A stretch of DNA of 64,000 bases from Bdellovibrionales bacterium. GTDB taxonomy: Bacteria; Bdellovibrionota; Bdellovibrionia; Bdellovibrionales; JAKFYE01. How positions within the stretch are numbered: position 1 is the stretch's first letter; each line of letters starts with the position of its first letter. Positions 35,835-43,427 of this stretch are shown piece after piece. The stretch covers positions 107,183-171,182 of the forward strand of contig JAKFYE010000022.1 in the NCBI GenBank assembly GCA_021731045.1. The letters run 5' to 3'. Position numbers and translations under genes: made by a program. The notes beneath the pieces were generated by a model, which searched no databases, was not told the origin of the DNA, and worked only from the letters and a program-made list of their open reading frames with translations.

Positions 35835-36068
35835 GTGTCTGTGGATCAGAGATCTAAAGGCGTCACTCTACTTTTCGTTCCGAGCCGCACCATAAGTAGC
35901 GCGGCTCGGAACGAAAAGTGGAGTGACGCCTTTATTCGAAGTGCTACTCTTGAAGTTGAACGACGACTTCACCAGCCCGAAAAAATATTCGGCTTATCTG
36001 TGTCCAAACTTGCGTTGGGGATTGCTGTTTTAGCATTTATCGGTTCAATAATTGCTCTTGTAAAATAG
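35835..36068 (+). other. Open frame through palindrome A2; possible gene remnant
   Basis: 77 codons from GTG 35835; residues about 9-33 are merely the palindrome. The last 40 residues (VERRLHQPEKIF..., then a hydrophobic helix LALGIAVLAFIGSIIALVK) look protein-like, suggesting the 3' part of a small membrane-protein gene cut by the palindrome. No ribosome-binding site. Confidence 0.25.
35855..35934. repeat. Palindrome A2: 34-bp arms, loop reversed relative to A1
   Basis: Arms 35855-35888 and 35901-35934 pair with one T-G mismatch (G35920, wobble in RNA). The loop ACCATAAGTAGC is the exact reverse complement of the A1 loop, so the same element sits in the opposite orientation. Confidence 0.95.
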
Positions 36069-36163
36069 CCATTCATCTAAATAACGGGTTGGAGCCGGCA
36101 TTGCTGGCCAAGCAAAGTTTCAAAAAATCGATTGTACTGATACACAGACGTTCTAATCTAATA

Positions 36164-36427
36164 TTATGAAGCGCGTTTTTGTCTCGCTTGCCAAAGATCA
36201 AATTCGGCTTGCATGCGCACCCACATTTCAGCGGTGGTGTTAATAGCTTTTTCTAGTTCAATAGCAAATTGCGCAGAGATTGAGCGCTTGCCGTTGACGA
36301 TTTCGTTAATCTTTCTTGGAGAGCAACCACATTTTTCGGCAAGTTGAGTTTGGTTCAATCCCATCTCACTCATGTAGATCTCACTCAAGACTTGACCTGG
36401 GTGCATTGGTTTTGGATTTTTAATCAT
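36164..36427 (-). CDS. higA: HigA-family antitoxin
   Basis: 87 aa; the MHPGQVLSEIYM start, HTH (QTQLAEKCGCSPRKINEIVNGKRS) and the INTTAEMWVRMQAEFDLWQ end are typical of HigA/VapI antitoxins. Lies 3 bases after the higB stop. Intact parent-like copy of the pseudogene at 31931-32195. Confidence 0.92.
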   Translation of the reverse strand: MIKNPKPMHPGQVLSEIYMSEMGLNQTQLAEKCGCSPRKINEIVNGKRSISAQFAIELEKAINTTAEMWVRMQAEFDLWQARQKRAS

Positions 36428-36430
36428 ACA

Positions 36431-36727
36431 TTATCCTTTGTGATAATTTTCAATTCTAACATTTGAGAACTCGCCATTTTTAAACTCAAAAGTAATACAC
36501 CAGTGTAGTTTGATCGTAACACACCATTGAGTCTTGCGATCGCCCTTAAGTTTGTGCAAGCGAACATTGGGCGGTTGTCCTCGAATTTTTAAGTCGTCCA
36601 GTGTTGAAGTACTGTGCATGATCGTCAGTAGGGCTTTAGCTCTTAACCAAAGCTCCTTTGGAAGGGCCTTGGAGCTATCAGTTTCCCATATTTCTTGAGC
36701 GGACGTGTTGCCAAAACTTTGAATCAT
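36431..36727 (-). CDS. higB: HigB-family toxin
   Basis: 98 aa from ATG 36727; the frame is open further up but the start after the operator and the family start MIQSF fix this position. HKLKGDRKTQWCVTIKLHWCITFEF and the terminal IENYHKG match HigB ribosome-dependent mRNA interferases (the K, W and terminal YH residues). Toxin-first order with higA. Confidence 0.9.
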   Translation of the reverse strand: MIQSFGNTSAQEIWETDSSKALPKELWLRAKALLTIMHSTSTLDDLKIRGQPPNVRLHKLKGDRKTQWCVTIKLHWCITFEFKNGEFSNVRIENYHKG

Positions 36728-36744
36728 ACACTCGACTCCGACTA

Positions 36745-36777
36745 TTACACTATACGGTATAATGTAACTACTTGCAA
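36745..36777 (-). promoter_or_regulatory. higBA promoter and operator
   Basis: On the - strand TTGCAA (36772-36777) and TATAGT (36749-36754) are 17 bases apart. An inverted repeat with 11-base arms and one mismatch (36745-36767) covers the -10 box. It contains TATACGGTATA, close to the core of the operator of the first toxin-antitoxin locus. Confidence 0.75.
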
Positions 36778-36892
36778 GTCCAAAATTGACGGTAGAAATG
36801 ACGGTTCTTGAGACCTGGAAGTTACAGGTAAAACCGCTTAAAACATTGAATTCCCGTCTCATATATCAATAAAACAGATTTAGAAGGGCCGA

Positions 36893-36945
36893 CAGTTTCT
36901 TAAACTGGGGGTCGCATGTTCTATTCATGCCGTGGACACCATTTT
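36893..36945 (+). repeat. attR-type displaced tRNA-Arg 3' fragment
   Basis: 51 of 53 identities to 31038-31090, covering the anticodon arm, T-arm, acceptor 3' strand and CCA, but no 5' half. Marks the distal end of the island. Not a functional tRNA. Confidence 0.9.
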
Positions 36946-37047
36946 CAAAGTTCAAGAATAAGATAGTCGGATCGTTTTCTAACTCATATCAAGACTCGAA
37001 AAGATAGAGCGATGTCGAGGCAACTTCGAGAAATTTTATAAAGCTGG

Positions 37048-37266
37048 CTATTCTATGGTGACAATTTTCTTCTTTGATTTGTGGCCAGAAAGAATTTTGA
37101 TTTTGCTTTTGGGTTTACTGAAAAATTCGGCCAGGAGTTCACAAATTCGTTCGTTTGCCTTTCCGTTCTCTGGCGGAATCCGAACGCGAACGACATAGCT
37201 TCCGTCCTCCGCCTTTTCCACTTTCTCGACTCGCGAATTGGTTTTAGCGATCACCGAGATTTTCAA
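37048..37266 (-). CDS. DUF167 (YggU-family) protein
   Basis: 72 aa covering the whole family domain: VRIPPENGKANERICELLAEFF is the signature and SKIKILSGHKSKKKIVTI the C-terminal strand. Function unknown. First gene outside the island on the right. Confidence 0.85.
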   Translation of the reverse strand: MKISVIAKTNSRVEKVEKAEDGSYVVRVRIPPENGKANERICELLAEFFSKPKSKIKILSGHKSKKKIVTIE

Positions 37267-37428
37267 TCTTTAAGCCTTTCTTACGAACTTCAATTTTAAA
37301 CTGATCGAACCAAACCTATCAATCTTGTCTGAAATATATGTTCATTATTGAAAATATACAGTGAAAATGACAGGCTCGATTTTGTAATGCATCTCAGAAT
37401 TAAGCAGTATCGAATCAAACACTTATAC

Positions 37429-37788
37429 TTATGCCTTTTTAACAAATTCAGATTTGAGGTTGATGGCACCAATACCGTCAATTTTACATGCGATATCGTG
37501 ACCATCTCCACCGTCAACAAGACGAATGTTTTTTACTTTAGTACCGACCTTTACGACAGATGAAGATCCTTTAATTTTTAATTCTTTGATGACCGTGAGG
37601 GAATCTCCGTCTGCTAAGATATTTCCGTGAGCGTCGCGAACGACGTGAGTTTGGGAGTCTGTTTCAGCCGGGGCGTCTTTGCTTGATTCAGGTGTCCACT
37701 CGTGTGCACATTCGGGACAAATCCAGAGATTCCCATCTTGGTATATGTTCTCAGATTCACATTTTGGACACAGTTTTTCAGCGTTCAT
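37429..37788 (-). CDS. yjdM: Zinc-ribbon protein YjdM (PhnA family)
   Basis: 119 aa. N-terminal zinc ribbon with two CxxC knuckles (LCPKCESEN and [10 protein letters not shown]) and a C-terminal domain with [15 protein letters not shown] and [16 protein letters not shown]. Historically called PhnA, but not a phosphonoacetate hydrolase by itself. Solitary gene. Confidence 0.9.
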   Translation of the reverse strand: MNAEKLCPKCESENIYQDGNLWICPECAHEWTPESSKDAPAETDSQTHVVRDAHGNILADGDSLTVIKELKIKGSSSVVKVGTKVKNIRLVDGGDGHDIACKIDGIGAINLKSEFVKKA

Positions 37789-37881
37789 GCTTGATGTTTT
37801 TTACCATAGCTCTAAATACTTTGAAAGGAACGGCGTGCCTTATTTAGACACTGACGACTTTCGGAATTGAAAACGGCAGGA

Positions 37882-38916
37882 TTATTTTTTACGTTCTTTC
37901 AAATAAGAGCTAATTGCGGATTCCGCAGGCTTGTCTATGATTTCGAAATCAAAATTTGCATAAAGGGTAGCAGGATTTGAGGTAGCCCAGAATCCTGTGT
38001 GGACGAGGTTGGTCGTGTTTTGCCAAGTGCGTGCGAAAGATTCGAAACATCTTTTTTGAAGAGTTTTGTCGGCGGGTATATTGACAAGCGGACTAGGAAA
38101 AGACCAAGGCTGAGCGGCAGCAGTAGGAAGGCTTGGGTAACCAACCTCGGTAATGTGAATGGGACGATTAAACTTTTGTGCGAGAGCTTGCAGAGTTTTT
38201 TGATGTTGCAAATGGCCGTTGTCCAGATCGCTGTCGGTAGGTAGAGAATTTTTTGAAAGTGGAAAGTAGTAAGACACTCCGATCGCGTCAGATTCATCCC
38301 AAAATTCAATGTCTAGTTTGTCCCAATTTGCGGCGACGATCAACGGTCCCGGAAAAACCAGACGAACCTCTTTTAAAACTTGGCGCCATTCGTTGGTTTG
38401 TTTAAAGAGCAATTTAAATTCGCTCGCTACGACGAGCTCAGGCATTCCTAAGTTTTTTGCATGAAGGGCGACTCCCACAATCCATTTTGTATAACTTTTG
38501 AACCACTCTTGGACATCTTGCGGAACAAAGTCGCCCCGCCAGTCACCGTTAGGTGTCAAAACAATCGGGAGAAACGTCACAACAAATCCGTTTTTTTTTG
38601 CGAGCGCGGCTTGCTGAAGAAAGAGGCTCTCAGGATACAACTCACAGTCGCCCACTTGGGAAGACTCCTTATTTTTTTGACAGCCAAAGAAAGGCAGCAC
38701 GACGTGCTTGGCGCCCATAGCGGCAATGCGTTTCAGGTAACCCTCATAAATATCTGGCTTTAATTCCGCTTCGTACCAAACTAAAATGGGACCATCTCTT
38801 CGATCCGCCTCTAGTGAGAATGGGCGCGGCTCGCGCAAGGTTTGCGCGAAGGTGAGCTGACTTAAGGTAATGACAGAAACTCCCCACATCATGAACGTGT
38901 TTTTAATGCCCCTCAT
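37882..38916 (-). CDS. Secreted glycoside hydrolase, GH113-like beta-mannanase
   Basis: 344 aa; signal peptide ending TFA-Q, then a TIM-barrel. The likely acid/base is E166 in VVASEFKLLF and the nucleophile E257 in HITEVGYPS, the pattern of GH113 endo-beta-1,4-mannanases. It is divergent from the XylFGH-type importer and near a GH5 mannanase and a CE3-like esterase, supporting mannan breakdown outside the inner membrane. Confidence 0.75.
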   Translation of the reverse strand: MRGIKNTFMMWGVSVITLSQLTFAQTLREPRPFSLEADRRDGPILVWYEAELKPDIYEGYLKRIAAMGAKHVVLPFFGCQKNKESSQVGDCELYPESLFLQQAALAKKNGFVVTFLPIVLTPNGDWRGDFVPQDVQEWFKSYTKWIVGVALHAKNLGMPELVVASEFKLLFKQTNEWRQVLKEVRLVFPGPLIVAANWDKLDIEFWDESDAIGVSYYFPLSKNSLPTDSDLDNGHLQHQKTLQALAQKFNRPIHITEVGYPSLPTAAAQPWSFPSPLVNIPADKTLQKRCFESFARTWQNTTNLVHTGFWATSNPATLYANFDFEIIDKPAESAISSYLKERKK

Positions 38917-39013
38917 CTAAGCTCTCCCTGGTGCCTCAAAATGCATTAGTCATTGACAAGACATCTCTATTGTTTTCAACATGCTCGCTGTCAATTTTTA
39001 ATTGGAGGACGTC

Positions 39014-40048
39014 ATGTTTTTTAACTCAAAATCAATAAGAACGGCACTTTTGGTTGCTCTTGCATTTTGTTTCATAGGATCGAGCGTTTATGCTGCACCT
39101 AAGCAAATAAAAATTGGTCTTTCGATGGACACGCTCAAAGAAGAACGTTGGCAAAAAGATCGCGATCTTTTTGTGAAAAAGGCAAAAGAGTTGGGCGCCG
39201 AAGTGGCCGTCCAAGCCGCGAACGGAAACGACGCCCTTCAAATTAGCCAAGCTGAAAATCTTTTGACTCAAGGAATAGATATTCTTGTTGTTGTTCCACA
39301 TAACGGCGTAGCCGCAGCGGCAATTGTAAAGGCAGCTCATAAAGCCGGAAAAAAAGTCATCGCGTATGATCGCATGATCGACAATAGTGATGTGGATATG
39401 TACTTGTCTTTTGACAACGTGGATATTGGTCGTATGCAGGCGCGCTACGCCCTTCAACATGCTCCCAAAGGTAATTATGTTGTGATCAGCGGTGCGCCGA
39501 CTGATCATAACGCCGTACTTTATCGCCAAGGACAAATGGAAATTTTAAAACCGGCGGCAGACCGTGGTGATATAAAAATCGTAGCAGATCCATGGGCACG
39601 TGAATGGCTAGCGTCTGAAGCTTTAAAGCATACAGAAAACACTTTAAGTCGTTACAAAGATAATATCCAAGCCATCATCGCGACGAACGACGGCATTGCT
39701 GGTGGTGCGATTGCCGCTTTGAAACAACAAAAATTAGACGGCAAAGTGATTGTAACTGGAATGGACGGAGATCTTGCGGCTTGCCAAAGAGTTGCTGAAG
39801 GTTCGCAATCATTTACGGTTTATAAACCGATTAAACTTCTGGCTGAAAAAGCAGCTGAAGTTGCAGTGAAGATGGCAAAAGGTGAGACCATTGCTTCAAC
39901 AGGTGCGACCATTAACAATGGTAAAAAAGATGTGCCATCTATTTTTATGTCCTCGGTTCTTGTGGATAAAACCAATTTAGACTCCACCGTAATCAAAGAC
40001 AAATATCACGCGAAAGCGGATGTATATAAGAACGTAAAAGCTCAGTAA
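39014..40048 (+). CDS. Sugar ABC transporter substrate-binding protein, XylF-like
   Basis: 344 aa from ATG 39014, preceded at 5 bases by GGAGG; an in-frame TTG 12 bases upstream is rejected. Signal peptide ends VYA-A, then a type I periplasmic-binding fold (KIGLSMDTLKEERWQKD, QGIDILVVVPHNG, IIATNDGIAGGAI, VTGMDGD). Closest family pattern is D-xylose-binding XylF, but in this locus the ligand may be a mannan-derived sugar. First gene of the import operon. Confidence 0.88.
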   Translation: MFFNSKSIRTALLVALAFCFIGSSVYAAPKQIKIGLSMDTLKEERWQKDRDLFVKKAKELGAEVAVQAANGNDALQISQAENLLTQGIDILVVVPHNGVAAAAIVKAAHKAGKKVIAYDRMIDNSDVDMYLSFDNVDIGRMQARYALQHAPKGNYVVISGAPTDHNAVLYRQGQMEILKPAADRGDIKIVADPWAREWLASEALKHTENTLSRYKDNIQAIIATNDGIAGGAIAALKQQKLDGKVIVTGMDGDLAACQRVAEGSQSFTVYKPIKLLAEKAAEVAVKMAKGETIASTGATINNGKKDVPSIFMSSVLVDKTNLDSTVIKDKYHAKADVYKNVKAQ

Positions 40049-40057
40049 TTTAAAAAT

Positions 40058-41602
40058 ATGAGCGAAGTTCTTCTCGAAACAAAGTCCATCTGTAAAGAAT
40101 TTCCGGGCGTCCGCGCGCTAAAGGGTGTGGACTTCAAAGTTCATGCCGGCGAGATTCATTCTCTTTGTGGCGAGAACGGCGCTGGCAAGTCGACATTAAT
40201 GAAAATTTTGTCGGGCCTCTACCCGTACCCAAGTTATAGCGGTGAAATTTTAATGGACGGAAAACTCAGTCGATTTTCTTCGACCTTAGATAGCACTAAG
40301 TCGGGAATCGCGATTGTGTATCAAGAGCTGTCTTTGGTGCCTGAAATGAACGTCGCAGAAAATATTTTTTTAGGTCGAGAAAGTTCAATCGCAGGCTTAG
40401 TCAAATTGAATGCGATGCGAACGGCTGCGCGAGAGTTACTTGCTCGCTTAGGACTTGCCGTGTCTCCGGAATCAAAAATTGCAGAGTTAAGTATCGGCGA
40501 ACGCCAATTGATTGAGATCGCGAAAGCCTTAAGCCAAAATCCTCGAGTTTTAATTTTAGATGAGCCGACGTCAGCGTTGTCCCAGAAAGAAACTCAAACC
40601 CTTATCCAGATTTTAAAGAAACTTCGTGCTCAAGGTTTGGGAATAGTTTTAATCACGCATAAACTAGATGAGATATTTGCGCTTTCAGATCGCATTACGG
40701 TTTTAAGAGACGGACAAGGGATCGGAACGTGGTTGGTGAGCGAAACGAACCAAGATAAAGTAATTACCTCGATGGTCGGACGAGAGCTCAAAGACTTTTA
40801 TCCAAAAACTCAACGCACGTATGGGAATATTTTATTTGAAGTTCGAGATTTAAAAGTTCGTCATGCAAAATTACCTCATCGCAACGTTGTAGATGGCGTG
40901 AGCTGGTCTGTTAAGAAAGGCGAGATTTTAGGTTTTGCGGGACTCATGGGCTCCGGTAGAACTGAAATGCTCATGGGAATTTTTGGAGCTTTACGCACAA
41001 CGGGCCAAATTTTGATCGACGGTAAAGCACTTAAAATGGGTTCCCCAGCGGCAGCATTTCGTTACGGACTCTCACTTGCGAGTGAAGATCGAAAAAAATA
41101 TGGTTTAGTTTTAGATTATTCTGTTCAAAAAAATATTACGCTTTCGGGTCTCAACAAAGTATCACAGTGGGGCGTATTGTCGCCAAGCATGGAGTCGCAT
41201 ATCAGCGGGCAGTATGTAGAAAAAATGGGAATAAAAATTCCGTCTCTTGAAACTCCAGTTAAAAATTTAAGCGGTGGGAATCAACAAAAAGTTGTGCTCT
41301 CAAAGTGCCTTCTAAATGCGCCGCGGGTTTTGTTTTTAGATGAACCTACGCGAGGAATTGATATTGGAGCAAAAGCCGAAATTTATAATCGCATTCATCA
41401 ACTCGCGGCGGAAGGCCTCTCGATCGTCATGGTTTCTTCGGAGCTACCAGAACTTTTAGGGGTTTGTGACCGCATTCTCGTTTTATGTGAAGGTCAAATT
41501 ACCGACGAACTAAGTCGTGCTGATGCTACTGAAGAGAAAATTATGAGAGCGGCAACACGATTTCAATCTAAGATACAAAAACAACATGAGGCCGTATTAT
41601 GA
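40058..41602 (+). CDS. Sugar ABC transporter ATPase, two nucleotide-binding domains (XylG-like)
   Basis: 514 aa fused ATPase of the ribose/xylose class. Domain 1 has Walker A GENGAGKST, signature LSIGE and Walker B LILDEP. Domain 2 has the degenerate Walker A GLMGSGRTE usual in this class, signature LSGGNQQ and FLDEPTRGID. It starts 9 bases after xylF-like and overlaps the permease by 4 bases. Confidence 0.92.
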   Translation: MSEVLLETKSICKEFPGVRALKGVDFKVHAGEIHSLCGENGAGKSTLMKILSGLYPYPSYSGEILMDGKLSRFSSTLDSTKSGIAIVYQELSLVPEMNVAENIFLGRESSIAGLVKLNAMRTAARELLARLGLAVSPESKIAELSIGERQLIEIAKALSQNPRVLILDEPTSALSQKETQTLIQILKKLRAQGLGIVLITHKLDEIFALSDRITVLRDGQGIGTWLVSETNQDKVITSMVGRELKDFYPKTQRTYGNILFEVRDLKVRHAKLPHRNVVDGVSWSVKKGEILGFAGLMGSGRTEMLMGIFGALRTTGQILIDGKALKMGSPAAAFRYGLSLASEDRKKYGLVLDYSVQKNITLSGLNKVSQWGVLSPSMESHISGQYVEKMGIKIPSLETPVKNLSGGNQQKVVLSKCLLNAPRVLFLDEPTRGIDIGAKAEIYNRIHQLAAEGLSIVMVSSELPELLGVCDRILVLCEGQITDELSRADATEEKIMRAATRFQSKIQKQHEAVL

Positions 41603-42714
41603 AAAATATAAAAGCGGTACGCGCGTACGCCATGGTGATTACGTTAGTGGCCATTTGGTTTATTTTTAACCATTATACTGAAGGTGCATTTCTTCAAGCC
41701 CGAAACCTCTCGAATCTTTTTCGTCAAACATCGGTTACGGGTATTTTAGCTGCCGGAATGGTAATGGTTATTGTTTCATCACAGATCGATCTCTCAATTG
41801 GATCCGTCGTTGCGTTTTTAGGAGGTTTGCTTGCGCTCCTAAGCCCTCAAGTTGGTCCCACTGAAGCCTTTCTTGTTACAATTTTAGCCGGCGCCACAAT
41901 TGGAATTTTTCAGGGTTACGTGACGAGCTATCATGGTGTTCCTTCTTTTATTATGACGTTGGGTGGGATGATGGCTTTTCGTGGAGCCGCGATGTGGATC
42001 ACCTCAAATTCGACAATTCCTCTCGAAGATAATTGGATTCAAAAATTTGGAACCGCGCATGTTGAAAATTCGATAAGTTTAATTTTAACCGTCGTCGTAC
42101 TGAGTTTGATTTCTGCCGTCTATATTTCAGATTGGTGGAAGAATAGAAAAATGAATGCGGTATCATCAGCTTTAAAGTTAAGCGTTCAGGTCTGCTTGCT
42201 GTGGTCGATTAGTTTTTCAGTGCTCTATATTTTTTCACAATACGACGGCGTGCCGGTACCAGTTCTTTTGATGTTGGCGATTATGTCTCTGACACATTTT
42301 ATGGCGGTGCGGACAGTGTGGGGGCGACATGTTTTTGCTATTGGTGGAAACATGGAAGCCGCATTTCTTTCGGGAATTCCTGTACGTTTGCGCATGCTTT
42401 CAGTCTTTGCACTCATGGGAGTTCTCTCGGCTATTGCGAGCGTGGTTTTAACCGCACGTGTGGGGAGTGCGTCTCCAGATGCAGGACAATTGCTGGAGTT
42501 AGATGCCATCGCTTCGTGTGTTATTGGTGGTACGAGTCTCATGGGCGGGCGAGGAACGGTGTTTGGCGCGCTATTAGGGGCCTTGCTCATTGAAAGCCTA
42601 AACAACGGAATGAGCCTTGCGAATATGGAACCTTTTTGGCAATTCATAATTAAAGGCATCGTTCTCGTAACGGCCGTCTGGGTAGATGTGGCTTCAAAAG
42701 AGAAAGCCTCATGA
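41599..42714 (+). CDS. Sugar ABC transporter permease, XylH-like
   Basis: 371 aa with 9-10 membrane segments. AAGMVMVIVSSQIDLSIGSVV and CVIGGTSLMGGRGTVFGALLGA are hallmarks of BPD_transp_2 sugar permeases. The long segment between TM5 and TM6 is also found in XylH. Overlaps its ATPase and the esterase gene by 4 bases each. Confidence 0.9.
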   Translation: MKNIKAVRAYAMVITLVAIWFIFNHYTEGAFLQARNLSNLFRQTSVTGILAAGMVMVIVSSQIDLSIGSVVAFLGGLLALLSPQVGPTEAFLVTILAGATIGIFQGYVTSYHGVPSFIMTLGGMMAFRGAAMWITSNSTIPLEDNWIQKFGTAHVENSISLILTVVVLSLISAVYISDWWKNRKMNAVSSALKLSVQVCLLWSISFSVLYIFSQYDGVPVPVLLMLAIMSLTHFMAVRTVWGRHVFAIGGNMEAAFLSGIPVRLRMLSVFALMGVLSAIASVVLTARVGSASPDAGQLLELDAIASCVIGGTSLMGGRGTVFGALLGALLIESLNNGMSLANMEPFWQFIIKGIVLVTAVWVDVASKEKAS

Positions 42715-43427
42715 AAATGCGAATCTGTTTAGTATTTTTTTTTAGTTTAATTTTTAATTCGCCTCTGTGGGCCTGTGAGCCTACGCGTATTATGCCGCTT
42801 GGCGATTCTCTGACTGCCGGTGGTTACAATATCAATGGCGTCTGGCATATAGATGGGGGATATCGACTCCCACTCTGGAAGACACTCACTAATAATAAAT
42901 ATCAAATTGATTTTGTAGGGTCATTAGCGCACGGAAATTTTGCGGATGCCGAACACGAAGGCCGATCAGGTTGGCGGATCGAGCAGCTCGATGAGATCGT
43001 AGAAAATGTTTTATTAACTTACTCACCAGATGTCGTTCTTTTAATTATTGGAACTAACGATTTGGTGCAAAACTTTGACATTTCAAGTGCAGATCAACGC
43101 TTTGAAGCTTTATTGCGTAAAATTCTCGACGTTGTTCCACGCGCACACATATTTGCGGCCTCAACGATTACAACAAACAACGCAATATTTAATGCGCGCG
43201 TTCAGAATTATAATTTAGCAGTTAAAAACATAGTTTTAAGGCTCAAAAAAACACAGAACACTTTGCATTGGGTGGATATGTACACAGAGTCTAAAATAAC
43301 TCCGACGGTTGCGGATTTAACTGACGGCGTTCATCCCACACCGCAAGGTTATGAAAAAATGGCGGCTGTCTGGTCAAAAGAAATACTTAAGTTATTTAAG
43401 CGCCGACATTTTCGCTGCAAAATCTGA
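42711..43427 (+). CDS. Secreted SGNH esterase, CE3-like
   Basis: 238 aa; signal peptide ending WA-C. Block I IMPLGDSLTAGG gives nucleophile S33, block III IGTNDL gives N116, and DGVHP gives the D205/H208 pair. The GGYRLPLW and HEGRSGWRI segments match carbohydrate esterase family 3. Likely removes acetyl groups from mannan or xylan. Last gene of the importer operon (4-base overlap); its 3' end overlaps the convergent GH5 gene by 36 bases. Confidence 0.82.
   Translation: MKMRICLVFFFSLIFNSPLWACEPTRIMPLGDSLTAGGYNINGVWHIDGGYRLPLWKTLTNNKYQIDFVGSLAHGNFADAEHEGRSGWRIEQLDEIVENVLLTYSPDVVLLIIGTNDLVQNFDISSADQRFEALLRKILDVVPRAHIFAASTITTNNAIFNARVQNYNLAVKNIVLRLKKTQNTLHWVDMYTESKITPTVADLTDGVHPTPQGYEKMAAVWSKEILKLFKRRHFRCKI

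Larger units (their letters stand above)
31087..36945. mobile_element. 5.9-kb genomic island in tRNA-Arg(CCT)
   Basis: Bounded by the intact tRNA 3' end and a displaced 53-bp copy of it. Contents are accessory: GNAT acetyltransferase, two toxin-antitoxin loci, a frameshifted antitoxin duplicate, a TIGR02147 regulator with a secreted partner, a palindrome-bracketed ART-like gene and three long palindromes. No integrase, recombinase or transposase is visible, so it is either a decayed remnant or was mobilised in trans. Confidence 0.8.

Noticed and set aside
34732-35934. Palindromes as integron attC sites
   Set aside because: No GTTRRRY core sites, no integrase, and the stems are perfect rather than having the bulged bases of attC.
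36893-36945. Second tRNA-Arg gene
   Set aside because: Only the 3' half is present; no D-arm or 5' acceptor strand.
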